From assembly GCA_963667855.2 (NCBI GenBank), contig CAXXKI010000012.1:1-64000 (forward strand): a stretch of DNA of 64,000 bases, in the 5' to 3' direction. Below the pieces are notes generated by a model. The model was not told the DNA's origin and searched no databases. It was given only the letters and a program-made list of their open reading frames with translations. This DNA is from G963667855 sp963667855 (lineage in GTDB: Bacteria; Planctomycetota; Phycisphaerae; UBA1845). The translations under genes and the position numbers were made by a program. Every line of letters starts with the position of its first letter. The first letter of the stretch is position 1. This document shows, one piece after another, positions 16,110-24,665 of this stretch.

Positions 16110-18428
16110 ATGCAAGCGGTAACGGAAAACTTTGTAGATGCGGCGAAAGAGTACTTGGATGCTGGTAATTGTGTATTGCCGGCACTGCGGGGCGAAAAAC
16201 GCCCCGCAGTTGGGCAGTGGAGTAAGTATAAGAGGCGACGTCCCACGGATGCGGAAATCTCCACTTGGTTTGAGCGTGACCATGACGCGATCTGTATCCT
16301 ATGCGGTGAAGTGTCAGGTAACGGCGAGCTGCTTGACTTCGACGAAGGTGGCGAGTTGTTCGACGCCTGGGCTAAGAAGGTCCCCGAGGAGCTGTTCGAG
16401 AAGCTGATAATCCAAACGACCCAACGCGGTGGCCGGCATGTGTATTACCGTTGCCAAGGGGCGGTATCTGGCAACATGAAGCTGGCTCAGCGGCGATCTG
16501 GGGAAAAGACCATCACGCTGATTGAGACTCGTGGCGAAGGCGGTTTGTTCCTTTGTGCACCGACGGATGGTTATGAAATTCTCCAGGGTGATTTCTGCAA
16601 TCCACCGGTGCTGTCAGAGGGAGAGCGTGGGAAGCTTTTAATGGCCGCCTGGGAGCTTAACGAGTGTCCGTCGGTGATTGTGGATGGTCCGGGGCGATCG
16701 TGCAACAGTGGCCAAACAAACGCCATACAGGGCAAAGTCGTAGATAGTGCCGATGCGTTGGCAGATAGGCCGGGTGACGACTTCAATAAGCGGGGAGATG
16801 TGCGCGAGATTCTCAAACAAGCCGGATGGAAGTGCGTACGTGGCGGTGAGAATGAATACTGGTGTCGACCACGTAAGGATTCGAAAACGTCGGCGACACT
16901 AAAGGATGGTGTGTTTTATGTGTTCTCGTCGAATGCAACACCGTTTGAACAGAATAAGGGGTATTCGCAGTTTGCTGTTTACACCATGCTTACTTGTGGT
17001 GGAGACTACGGGCTGGCGGCGAGCAGGTTGCGAGGTCTGGGGTTCGGTAGCGATTCTCTACCGGAAAGTGTTTCCGGAGTGGATATTTCAGGGATTGTAG
17101 AGGTTTCGGAGGATGATGAGGATGATTTCGATGGGGACGATCAGTCGAGTATCGATGATCCGGGACCAGTACCGATCGAAATGTTGCGTATTCCGGGATT
17201 TATAAGCGAGGTGATGGACCATACCCTGGAAGTCGCTCCCTATCCTAATCCGGTGATGTCGTTTGGTGGCGCACTAGCGATGCAGGCGTTTCTGGCCGGG
17301 CGCAAGGTTCGCGATAGTGGTGACAACCGAACTAATCTGTATCTGTTGAGTTTGGCGCATTCCGGATCAGGTAAGGACCAATCCCGAAAAGTTAACAGTG
17401 ATATTGTTCATGCCATAGGGATGAGCGACTGTCTGGGATTGCATTTTTCTTCGGGCGAGGGGATTCAGGACGCTCTGTTCCGGACGCCGACCATGCTGTT
17501 TCAGACGGACGAGATCGATACTATGATCCAGGCAATCAACAAGAACAGGGACGGGCGCTACGAAATGGTCATGAGTACCATGCTGACAATGTATTCGTCG
17601 GCCAATAGTGTTTATCCCATGCGGCGCAAGGCGGGTAAGGAGTCGCCGGGGGTTATTGACCAGCCGTGTTTGGTTATTTATGGCACAGCGGTTCCAAATC
17701 ACTACTACGAAGCCCTCAGCGAGCGCATGCTCACCAATGGATTTTTTGCTCGAATGGTAATCCTTGAAGCGGGTCAAAGGCCGCCGGGGCAGGAACCGGG
17801 GATCGGCGATCTGCCGCCGAGGGTATTGTCAACTGCGAAATGGTGGGCTGATTACAGGCCCGGTACGGGTAATCTGGAAAACTGCCATCCGGTTCCGACG
17901 ATCATCGAACACAGCAATGATGCTAAGAAACTGTTGATAGAGACGCGATTGCAGGCGGAGGCGGAATATTCAAAGGCGGAGGCCGGTAACGATGTGGTCG
18001 GTACAACTGTTTGGAGCCGGGTAAGCGAACAGATTCGTAAGCTTGCTTTGATCTATGCGGTGAGCGAGAACCACCAGTCGCCAAGGATTAGTAGGACTGC
18101 TGTAGAGTGGGCGTCCAACTTCGTTATGCACCAGACGCGGAGGATGCTGTTCAAGGCTGGTGCGCACGTGGCAGACGGGCAGTTTGATAGCCTCATCAAA
18201 CGTTCGGTAATCATTCTCAGGCAGTGGCGTGAGAAGCATGGTAACGATGCCCTGATGCCGAGCTGGAAGCTACGTCGAAAGCTCAAGCAACGACCGAATG
18301 ATTTCAAGGACATAACATTCGAATTGCTTGAGCGGAGGATTGCTTCGTTCTGTACGGTGGAAGGTAAGACGAAGCCGAAATCCGGGTACAGGCTCCTGCG
18401 ATCTTCGAAAGAAAAACTCCGTTCATAG
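16110..18428 (+). CDS. Primase-polymerase / DUF3987 helicase-like replication protein
   Basis: A 772-residue replication protein. The N-terminal 190 residues are a bifunctional primase-polymerase (AEP) domain: NCVLPALRGEKRPAVGQWSKYKRRRPTDAEI, with GELLDFDEGG as the metal-binding acidic motif and QTTQRGGRHVYYR as the conserved His motif. A linker with a small domain (KQAGWKCVRGGENEYWCRPRKDS) follows. The C-terminal part (about residues 360-720) is a DUF3987 ATPase with AHSGSGKDQSRKV as Walker A and MLFQTDEIDTM as Walker B. This primase-helicase architecture is common in phages and plasmids and would prime and unwind the prophage origin. ATG 16110 has AGAGGAG upstream; earlier in-frame starts overlap the preceding gene. 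Confidence 0.85.
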   Translation: MQAVTENFVDAAKEYLDAGNCVLPALRGEKRPAVGQWSKYKRRRPTDAEISTWFERDHDAICILCGEVSGNGELLDFDEGGELFDAWAKKVPEELFEKLIIQTTQRGGRHVYYRCQGAVSGNMKLAQRRSGEKTITLIETRGEGGLFLCAPTDGYEILQGDFCNPPVLSEGERGKLLMAAWELNECPSVIVDGPGRSCNSGQTNAIQGKVVDSADALADRPGDDFNKRGDVREILKQAGWKCVRGGENEYWCRPRKDSKTSATLKDGVFYVFSSNATPFEQNKGYSQFAVYTMLTCGGDYGLAASRLRGLGFGSDSLPESVSGVDISGIVEVSEDDEDDFDGDDQSSIDDPGPVPIEMLRIPGFISEVMDHTLEVAPYPNPVMSFGGALAMQAFLAGRKVRDSGDNRTNLYLLSLAHSGSGKDQSRKVNSDIVHAIGMSDCLGLHFSSGEGIQDALFRTPTMLFQTDEIDTMIQAINKNRDGRYEMVMSTMLTMYSSANSVYPMRRKAGKESPGVIDQPCLVIYGTAVPNHYYEALSERMLTNGFFARMVILEAGQRPPGQEPGIGDLPPRVLSTAKWWADYRPGTGNLENCHPVPTIIEHSNDAKKLLIETRLQAEAEYSKAEAGNDVVGTTVWSRVSEQIRKLALIYAVSENHQSPRISRTAVEWASNFVMHQTRRMLFKAGAHVADGQFDSLIKRSVIILRQWREKHGNDALMPSWKLRRKLKQRPNDFKDITFELLERRIASFCTVEGKTKPKSGYRLLRSSKEKLRS

Positions 18429-18591
18429 CCGGATTAGTTTTGAGCAACTGGTCTCGATGGAGGTTGTGTCGGGTGATTAGCAAAATAATCATGGGATTAA
18501 CGATTGGCTTTTGGCGGTAATCTCAGAGCCCAAAATGCTTGTATATAAGTAAAAAAAGAAAAGAGAGAGAGATAATTACATATATTGTATA

Positions 18592-18650
18592 TACCCCCCG
18601 CACGTGTGATGTGCGTGCGCGCGTACGCGTAAGGGGGGTAGGCTGTTTTT
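18592..18650 (+). terminator. GC-rich hairpin with T-tract, downstream of the primase gene
   Basis: TACCCCCC (18592-18599) pairs with GGGGGGTA (18633-18640), enclosing an alternating purine-pyrimidine run of GTGCGTGCGCGCGTACGCG type, and GGCTGTTTTTG follows. This fits a terminator. The upstream 60 bases are strongly A/T with AGAGAGAGA and ATATATTGTATATA, so the pair might instead mark a replication origin. The gap 18429-18685 contains no gene. Confidence 0.5.
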
Positions 18651-18685
18651 GAAGTTTATCTTTTTCACTTCCAAGGAGTCTCAAG

Positions 18686-19018
18686 GTGCAAGAAACGCAA
18701 TGCAGTAGCTGTCGGTACTTTGTTGAGGGCAAGGAGTCGTATCCCGCAGAGCAGGAGAGGCTGGGCGAGGGCGAGTCGCTGGGTACCTGCCATCGCAACT
18801 GCCCGGTAGCTCGGGAGCATGGTGGTGGTGACGCGAAAAAGAATCCCGGCTACTGGCCGATCGTTCGCTCGAGTGGCTGGTGTGGCGAGTATAAGGAAAA
18901 GCCAAGCGATGGCGACGGGTGTAATGTCGGGGTGCTGGAATGTAGCAGCTCGGCATGTAGCTGTAATGGAAAAGCAAATATGGCAGAGTGCAATAGAGCC
19001 AGTCGTTTAAGTGGATAA
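18686..19018 (+). CDS. Cysteine-rich small phage protein
   Basis: A 110-residue protein with about twelve cysteines arranged as CSSCRYF, GTCHRNCPV, WCGEY, CNVG, CSSSACSC and C. It probably binds zinc, and perhaps DNA. The segment GTCHRNCPVAREHGG...YWPIVRSSGWCGEY looks like the zinc-binding proteins often found in phage replication modules. GTG start at 18686 behind AAGGAG. Stop overlaps or abuts the region upstream of the ParB-methylase gene. Confidence 0.6.
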   Translation: MQETQCSSCRYFVEGKESYPAEQERLGEGESLGTCHRNCPVAREHGGGDAKKNPGYWPIVRSSGWCGEYKEKPSDGDGCNVGVLECSSSACSCNGKANMAECNRASRLSG

Positions 19019-19167
19019 TGTTGCGAGTGGTTTTCCCAGGAAGTGAAAAATGGTTCCTTCCTGGGAAAAACCGAATAAAATGCCACGGGAACCTGCTCCG
19101 ATTAATCACAGAGTTAGTTTCGGGTGTCCGTTGTTATATGAATCACAATCCAAATGGAGGCGGAATA

Positions 19168-20574
19168 TTGAATATCAAGACTTTTAACGTGGAATTGCGA
19201 CCTATCGACGAAGTGAAGCCTTATCCGGGTAATCCTCGCATAAATGACGATGCGGTGGACGCCGTGGCGGCCAGCTTGACGGAGTTCGGCTTCCGGCAGC
19301 CAATAGTGGTGGATGGCGACGGCGTGATCATCGTTGGCCACACCCGCTGGAAGGCGGCGAAGAAGCTTAACCTGATGAAGGTTCCGGTACACGTGGCTAC
19401 CGATCTGCCGGCGGAGAAGGTCAAGGCTTATCGCATCGCCGACAATCAAACCGCTACCATCGCTGAGTGGGATTTCGAGCTGCTGCCTATCGAACTTAAG
19501 GACTTAAAACTGGCTGAATACGATCTGAGCGTGCTTGGTTTCGACGATGAGGAACTGGCCAAGCTGCTTGATGGCGACGTAACCGAGGGGCTCACCGATC
19601 CGGACTCGATACCGGAGCCGCCGGACGAACCAATAACAAAACGCGGTGATGTGTGGATCCTTGGTAACCACCGCTTGATGTGCGGCGACAGTGGTAGCGA
19701 GGAGGATCTGGATACGCTTCTGGGCGGCGCAACCATTGATCTTGTTTCGATGGACCCGCCGTATAATGTGCGGGTTGAGCCGCGCAGTAGTACCGCAATC
19801 GCTGCTGGACTTTCCTCATTCCAAAACAAAAAAGCTCAACTGCACCACCAGAGTTTTGATCAGGAACGGGGTGCTACGGATCCGAAGAAGGCGCGTAAAA
19901 AGATGCGGGCCAAGGATCGTCCCCTGGCAAACGACTTCGTTACCGACGAAGCTTTCGACGAGCTGCTTCTTGCCTGGTTCGGTAATGCAGCAAGGGTACT
20001 CAAACCTGGTGGATCGTTCTACATATGGGGTGGTTATGCCAATCTGGCTAACTATCCGGCCCCGCTTGAAAAATCTGGGCTGTACTTCAGTCAGGCAATA
20101 GTTTGGGATAAACAGCATCCGGTACTTACCCGTAAGGATTTTATGGGGGCCTTCGAAATCTGCTTCTACGGCTGGCGGGAGGGAGCCGGACATAAGTTTC
20201 ATGGCCCCAACAACGCTACCGATCTTTGGCACGTGAAAAAGGTCAATCCCCAGGTCATGGTGCACTTGACGGAAAAACCTGTCGAACTCGCGGTTCGATC
20301 CATCCAGTACTCATCGTTACCTGGTGAAAACGTGCTCGATCTATTCGGTGGTAGCGGATCGACACTGATCGGTTGCGAACAAACTGGCCGTAAGGCATTC
20401 CTCATGGAATTGGATCCGGCTTACGCTGACGTGATATGTCAGAGGTATTTCGAATTCAGTGGAAACAATCCGGTTCGTGAAAGCGACGGAGCGTTGTGGT
20501 CGGAATTGAACGAGTCCCCCACCAGTGACACCGCCCCAGCTAACGCCGAGGCAGTTGAAGAGGTGTTAGTATGA
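19168..20574 (+). CDS. ParB-like domain fused to DNA methyltransferase
   Basis: About 468 residues. The N-terminal domain (DEVKPYPGNPRINDDAVDAVAASLTEFGFRQPIVV, VGHTRWKAAKKL, AYRIADNQTA) is a ParB/sulfiredoxin-type nuclease-like domain. It is followed by a DNA methyltransferase with LVSMDPPYNV (motif IV, DPPY), a target-recognition stretch, and LDLFGGSGSTLIGCEQTGRKAFLMELDP (motifs X/I). This fusion is common in phages and modifies adenine or N4-cytosine. I prefer the TTG start at 19168 with GGAGG seven bases upstream; ATG 19138 is in frame but has no ribosome site. Second methylase of the prophage; it converges with the reverse-strand operon ending at 20583. Confidence 0.85.
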   Translation: MNIKTFNVELRPIDEVKPYPGNPRINDDAVDAVAASLTEFGFRQPIVVDGDGVIIVGHTRWKAAKKLNLMKVPVHVATDLPAEKVKAYRIADNQTATIAEWDFELLPIELKDLKLAEYDLSVLGFDDEELAKLLDGDVTEGLTDPDSIPEPPDEPITKRGDVWILGNHRLMCGDSGSEEDLDTLLGGATIDLVSMDPPYNVRVEPRSSTAIAAGLSSFQNKKAQLHHQSFDQERGATDPKKARKKMRAKDRPLANDFVTDEAFDELLLAWFGNAARVLKPGGSFYIWGGYANLANYPAPLEKSGLYFSQAIVWDKQHPVLTRKDFMGAFEICFYGWREGAGHKFHGPNNATDLWHVKKVNPQVMVHLTEKPVELAVRSIQYSSLPGENVLDLFGGSGSTLIGCEQTGRKAFLMELDPAYADVICQRYFEFSGNNPVRESDGALWSELNESPTSDTAPANAEAVEEVLV

Positions 20575-20582
20575 GGCGGGAT

Positions 20583-21092
20583 TCAGTTTGCCGCGTTAAA
20601 GGCGAATTTCCCCCGCTCGGTTTTTTGGAACCGGGCGGCTTCGCCCTTGACGCGGATCTCGCGGGCAATTGCCGCGTGGAGCGTGTTGGCCGGGGTTTTA
20701 CCCTTACCTTTTTTCCAAAAACCCTGGGAAACAACCAGGTTAACGATGGTCGCGCAACTCATCTGCTCGCCGTTGCTGTTGGCGAGCAGGTGAGCAGCCG
20801 CATTGAGCAATGTCATGGGCTTGCCGTCAGACGCGTCCCGTTGGCCAGCGTTGCGTCTTTCGGTGCTGGTGGTGCTTTTAGGTGCCTGTATGGTTATCGT
20901 TTCACTGCGGGCCTCAGAATCGCCCAGGAGGCAAAGTCGCTCCGCACTGGCGATGCGGATGGTTTTGCCCGTCCTGACGGTGGTCGCTTCCCAACCGCCC
21001 TGCTCGTGCTTCCTGGTGATGGTTGCCTCCACCTGGTTGCTGCCGATTTTGACGAGGTAGGTTTTGCCGATTCTTACTTCATCGATTTGCAT
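20583..21092 (-). CDS. HARE-HTH domain protein
   Basis: A 169-residue protein. The C-terminal half (TLLNAAAHLLANSNGEQMSCATIVNLVVSQGFWKKGKGKTPANTLHAAIAREI, ending KGKFAFN-like) matches the HARE-HTH winged-helix domain, which is known from the bacterial RNA polymerase delta subunit, restriction systems and ASXL proteins and is proposed to bind DNA or modified DNA. The N-terminal half (VRIGKTYLVKIGSNQVEATITRK...WEATTVRTGKTIRIASAERL) is a small beta barrel-like domain. Last gene of a three-gene leftward operon (21605 to 20583) set between the replication and packaging modules. Confidence 0.7.
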   Translation of the reverse strand: MQIDEVRIGKTYLVKIGSNQVEATITRKHEQGGWEATTVRTGKTIRIASAERLCLLGDSEARSETITIQAPKSTTSTERRNAGQRDASDGKPMTLLNAAAHLLANSNGEQMSCATIVNLVVSQGFWKKGKGKTPANTLHAAIAREIRVKGEAARFQKTERGKFAFNAAN

Positions 21093-21122
21093 GGTTTGTT
21101 CCTCCTTGGAAATATCGCGTGG

Positions 21123-21314
21123 CTATTTGCCACGCTGATTAATGACGGATTGACGGCCGAGTTCGTACGCTGCAATCAGCGCGTTGCGAACGTTCCAGAC
21201 GGCCAGCTCGTGAAAATCCAGCGAGCCGTTCCTGCGTGTTTCCAGGGTCTCGATTCCCAGCTCTTTCTTGGCGATTTCTGCCAGGGTTTGTTCTGTCTTG
21301 TGGTCGATGGTCAT
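21123..21314 (-). CDS. Small conserved phage protein (DUF6900-like)
   Basis: A 63-residue helical protein, TEQTLAEIAKKELGIETLETRRNG-SLDFHELAVWNVRNALIAAYELGR. The pattern resembles the DUF6900 family of small proteins found in phage and mobile-element operons; function unknown. Minus strand, 18 bases after the previous member of the operon. Confidence 0.65.
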   Translation of the reverse strand: MTIDHKTEQTLAEIAKKELGIETLETRRNGSLDFHELAVWNVRNALIAAYELGRQSVINQRGK

Positions 21315-21332
21315 GGTTCAGTCTCCTTTGGT

Positions 21333-21605
21333 TTAAATGTCGCTGAGCTTGAGCAGCTCGTTGTAGTAGCCGTGAATGTCGCTGTTAGTTCCTTGGTGGC
21401 CTTCGAGTTCGTCCTGCAATCTCTGAGCCGCCTCGTAGATTTTCTTCTCGCTATCACCGGCGATGTTCTGCTCGAGGCCGTTGGGGTGTTCTGGAGTGAG
21501 GATGGTTACCGCGATCACGTTTGGTTCGCTTCCGAACGAGGCTTTGCGTTGGGCGGTGGCGTAGTATCCGGTTTTGCCTTCAAAATCGATTCGTGTAATT
21601 CGCAT
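21333..21605 (-). CDS. Small hypothetical protein, first gene of the leftward operon
   Basis: A 90-residue soluble protein (MRITRIDFEGKTGYYATAQRK...). I recognise no family. The ATG at 21605 is preceded by GGAG at good spacing; an open frame continues upstream to 21836 but overlaps the rightward gene and lacks a start with a ribosome site. It is divergent from the small gene at 21736, so the 130 bases between should hold two promoters. Confidence 0.6.
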   Translation of the reverse strand: MRITRIDFEGKTGYYATAQRKASFGSEPNVIAVTILTPEHPNGLEQNIAGDSEKKIYEAAQRLQDELEGHQGTNSDIHGYYNELLKLSDI

Positions 21606-21735
21606 GTTTATCTCCGTGGTTATTACCTGCGTTACACGTACATGAAGCCATTTTTCGGCGACAGCATCAAGGCAATTACTCAGTATTCTCAGAATAAATA
21701 ATGGGTTTTCATAAGTACGTAAGGACACGATAGAT

Positions 21736-21936
21736 ATGTCTGCTGATACTCCGAAAATTACTGCTTTAACGCCAGCCCAGACGGCCAAGATTCTTGCTGC
21801 CGCGGGGAACCGGCGAATAACCATAGCCATGATCACCGCCGATATTCAAGCGGGCGCTCCAACTAACGACGACGGGACGATTAACCTTTTACATTACACC
21901 GCCTGGTTAGTAAGGGAGGTAGCCCGTGGCAATTGA
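21736..21936 (+). CDS. Small terminase-associated protein (candidate small terminase / DNA-binding domain)
   Basis: A 66-residue helical protein: PKITALTPAQTAKILAAAGNRRITIAMITADIQAGAPTNDDGTINLLHYTAWLVREV. It aligns well with the N-terminus of the next gene's product (LQPSVLTRMLNSTPLGEVISERQLLRHRNRAG...RVDLLQYAAWLAWL), so the two appear to share a DNA-binding-type domain. A position directly before the large terminase, with an 11-base overlap, suggests a small-terminase role, recognising the packaging site. Start ATG 21736 with AAGGA nearby. Confidence 0.6.
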   Translation: MSADTPKITALTPAQTAKILAAAGNRRITIAMITADIQAGAPTNDDGTINLLHYTAWLVREVARGN

Positions 21937-24190
21937 TCCTCGACAACTGCAGCCATCGGTACTTACCCGGATGCTGAACTCCACTCCGCTGGGCGAAGTT
22001 ATCAGCGAAAGGCAGCTTCTTCGTCACCGTAACCGGGCCGGGTACCTGATCGGTGATAATAAGCGGGTGGATTTATTGCAGTACGCCGCCTGGCTCGCCT
22101 GGCTAAGGCATGGCCCGAAGGAAGTAAAACCAACGGCCGACTACGAAGCGGTTAAGGAAGCCGCCCGGGCGCGCAATGCGGAGCTCTCGGCTATCGGTCG
22201 AGATATCGGCGATATCCCCGAGGTGGTAGATCCAGAACGCAAGGAAGAAGCTGCCACAAGCTTTCGCTACTTCTGTGAAGCCTACTTCCCGGAAACTTTC
22301 TGTTTGCCCTGGTCGGATGATCACTTGAAGGTGATTTCCAAGATCGAAACCGCGGTTCTTCGCGGCGGGCTGTTTGCCATGGCTATGCCCCGAGGCAGTG
22401 GTAAAACCACCTTGGCTGAAACGGCGTGTATCTGGGCAATGCTTACGGGAGCCCGGGAGTTTGTTTGCCTGATCGGTTCCGATGCCGGTCACGCCCGCAG
22501 CATGCTGGAAAGTATCAAGGTCGAGTTTGAAACTAACGAGCAGTTACTCGCCGACTACCCGGAAGCGGTATATCCGATACATGCCCTGGAACGGATCCAT
22601 AACCGGGCCAAGGGACAGCTGTGTAAAGGTAAACACACGCGAATTGTCTGGACGGCCGACGAGATTGTGCTTCCCACCATCTCGGGCAGTAAGGCATCTG
22701 GTGCGATTATCCGCGTAGCCGGTATCGAAAGTCGTATCCGGGGCATGAAGTACAAGAAGGCCGATGGCCGGGCTCTTCGTCCGTCACTCGTTGTATTGGA
22801 CGATCCTCAAACAGACGAATCGGCGCGAAGTGATCAGCAGGTTCGCGCCCGGATGGAAACGCTTAATGGTGCGATTCTCAACCTGGCCGGTCCCGGGCAG
22901 AAGATCTCCGGAATAATGCCTTGTACGGTTATCCGGCCCGGAGATATGGCTGATCAGATCCTGGATCGGGATAAACACCCCGCCTGGCAGGGTGAACGTA
23001 CTAAACTGGTTTATTCGTTCCCGGATAATGAAAAACTCTGGGAAAAGTATGCAGAGATCCGGGCGGATAGTTTTCGGAACGATGGTGATGGCAGTGAGGC
23101 TACGGAATTTTACCGTAAACACCTCAAGCAGATGGATGCCGGAGCAAAGATCGCCTGGCCCGAGCGGTACAACGAAGATGAGCTATCTGCTATTCAGCAT
23201 GCAATGAACCTGCGTCTGCAGGATGAACGGGCTTTCTGGGCGGAATACCAGAACGAACCGTTGCCGCAAGATGAGGGTGATGGCGATCAACTTACTGTCG
23301 AGCAGATCGCCAACAAGCTCAACGGACAACCGAAGAGCCAGATACCGATCGGTGCCAGCCATCTCACCATGTTTATCGACGTGCAGGGCAAGGCTTTGTT
23401 CCATACGGTCGTAGCATGGGAGGATGATTTTACAGGATACGTGATTGATTACGGAACCTATCCTGATCAGGAGCGGCCGTATTTTACGCTGCGTGATATC
23501 CAAAAAACCTTAAGCCGAGCTGCGCCAGGTGCCGGACTGGAAGGTTCCATCTATACCGGCCTGGAAAAACTAACCGAAGATTACCTCAAAAGGCGCTGGA
23601 AACGCGACGACGGAGCAGAGTTAACCATCGAGCGGTGTTTGATCGATGCTAACTGGGGTCAGTCTACTGACGTGGTTTACCAGTTCTGCAGACAGAGTGC
23701 TCATGCCAACGTGGTAATGCCCAGTCACGGTCGCTACGTGGGAGCGTCGAGTGTTCCCTTCAGTGAGTACAAACGGAAACGCGGTGAAAGAGTTGGTCAC
23801 CATTGGCGCATCCCCAACGTGCATGGTCGCCGGCAGGTGCGGCATGTTTTAATCGATACCAACTACTGGAAGAGTTTTGTCAATACGCGACTGTCGGTGT
23901 CAATGGGTGACTCTGGTTGCCTATCACTGTACGGGCGCAAACCATCCGATCATCAGTTACTGGCTGAACACATTGCCGCTGAATATCGCGTGCGAACCGA
24001 AGCTCGTGGCCGGGTTGTTGATGAGTGGAAACTCCGCGCCGGTGGTGCAGACAATCATTGGCTAGATTGCCTGGTTGGTTGTGCGGTAGCAGCTTCTATT
24101 CAAGGTTCGGTTTTACCCGGTACGGAAGCAAAGGGAACTGCAACGAGGAAACGGGTTAAATTATCCGAACTGCAAAGGAGCCGAAGATGA
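21926..24190 (+). CDS. terL: Terminase large subunit
   Basis: A 754-residue packaging motor. An N-terminal extension of about 65 residues resembles the preceding small protein. Then comes the ATPase with Walker A MAMPRGSGKTTLAETA (about residues 153-166), Walker B RPSLVVLDDPQTDES (about 290) and a coupling segment near GPGQKISGIMPCTV. The C-terminal nuclease domain starts with MFIDVQGKALFHTVVAWEDD (first acidic metal ligand), with a later CLIDANWGQSTDVVYQFC and DNHWLDCLVG. It translocates DNA into the procapsid using ATP and cuts the concatemer. Large for the family because of the N-terminal extension and a long nuclease domain. Confidence 0.88.
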   Translation: MAIDPRQLQPSVLTRMLNSTPLGEVISERQLLRHRNRAGYLIGDNKRVDLLQYAAWLAWLRHGPKEVKPTADYEAVKEAARARNAELSAIGRDIGDIPEVVDPERKEEAATSFRYFCEAYFPETFCLPWSDDHLKVISKIETAVLRGGLFAMAMPRGSGKTTLAETACIWAMLTGAREFVCLIGSDAGHARSMLESIKVEFETNEQLLADYPEAVYPIHALERIHNRAKGQLCKGKHTRIVWTADEIVLPTISGSKASGAIIRVAGIESRIRGMKYKKADGRALRPSLVVLDDPQTDESARSDQQVRARMETLNGAILNLAGPGQKISGIMPCTVIRPGDMADQILDRDKHPAWQGERTKLVYSFPDNEKLWEKYAEIRADSFRNDGDGSEATEFYRKHLKQMDAGAKIAWPERYNEDELSAIQHAMNLRLQDERAFWAEYQNEPLPQDEGDGDQLTVEQIANKLNGQPKSQIPIGASHLTMFIDVQGKALFHTVVAWEDDFTGYVIDYGTYPDQERPYFTLRDIQKTLSRAAPGAGLEGSIYTGLEKLTEDYLKRRWKRDDGAELTIERCLIDANWGQSTDVVYQFCRQSAHANVVMPSHGRYVGASSVPFSEYKRKRGERVGHHWRIPNVHGRRQVRHVLIDTNYWKSFVNTRLSVSMGDSGCLSLYGRKPSDHQLLAEHIAAEYRVRTEARGRVVDEWKLRAGGADNHWLDCLVGCAVAASIQGSVLPGTEAKGTATRKRVKLSELQRSRR

Positions 24191-24360
24191 GCACGATAGC
24201 CAAATCAAAGCCACGAGAAACTGGTCTGATTTGCCCTGCCTGTGGTTGTCGCGATCTTCGTGTTTACTACACTCGGGCAAAGCGCGATCACATCCTGCGC
24301 AAGCGTATCTGCCGACTTTGCGCCCGCGAAATAGTGACTCGCGAACGCATTGGTGGCTAA
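24187..24360 (+). CDS. Small zinc-ribbon protein
   Basis: A 57-residue protein beginning with ATG 24187, which overlaps the terminase stop (ATGA). It contains a four-cysteine zinc ribbon, ICPACGCRD...KRICRLCAREI, with a basic linker (YYTRAKRDHILRKR), resembling NrdR- or Ogr-type DNA-binding ribbons. It may act as a transcriptional activator of late genes or as a packaging accessory. It precedes the second copy of the bipartite promoter-like element. Confidence 0.7.
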   Translation: MSTIAKSKPRETGLICPACGCRDLRVYYTRAKRDHILRKRICRLCAREIVTRERIGG

Positions 24361-24403
24361 TAGTTCCAGTATTGGAACGAAATTTCAAAAAAACAATTTT
24401 TCT

Positions 24404-24444
24404 GTCCGAAAATCCTCGCGGCCGGCAAATAACTATATGGCGGG
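24404..24444 (+). promoter_or_regulatory. 41-bp bipartite conserved element, copy 2 (promoter candidate)
   Basis: Identical to copy 1 at 10313-10353 in both blocks and in spacer length, with an unrelated 9-base spacer. It lies in the 107-base gap between the zinc-ribbon gene and the head operon, 24 bases before the next ATG. Conservation of only the two blocks across 14 kb argues for a protein-binding or promoter role for the head operon. Confidence 0.6.
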
Positions 24445-24467
24445 GAAATTATCTTCTGAGGACATCC

Positions 24468-24665
24468 ATGACAGACACACTCGATGATTCGATAAAAAAC
24501 AATGCTGAAGGGCCGGCTAAAGCCAGCGGAGATTCAGGCAGTGTCGAGCAGCACAAGCTCTCCGAGCAGATCGCTGCGGACAAGTACCTGGAATCGAAGA
24601 AGGCGAGCCGGGCAAAGGGGATGGGGATAAAGCTAACCAAGCTGTCGCCGGGGGGCACTGTTTGA
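24468..24665 (+). CDS. Small protein preceding the portal (gpW-position)
   Basis: A 65-residue hydrophilic protein, with VEQHKLSEQIAADKYLESKKASRAKGMGIKLTKLSPGG as its conserved-looking core. Small proteins of this type with EQH...IAADKYL and a terminal KLxPPG-like motif precede portal genes in many lambda-like phages, the position of gpW. ATG 24468 has GAGG upstream. Its stop overlaps the portal ATG (TGATG). Confidence 0.6.
   Translation: MTDTLDDSIKNNAEGPAKASGDSGSVEQHKLSEQIAADKYLESKKASRAKGMGIKLTKLSPGGTV

Noticed and set aside
20571..21701. Long + strand frame of 376 codons directly after the ParB-methylase gene
   Set aside because: It is antisense to three minus-strand genes with real family patterns (HARE-HTH, DUF6900-like) and good ribosome sites. 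Its translation has no recognisable domain.
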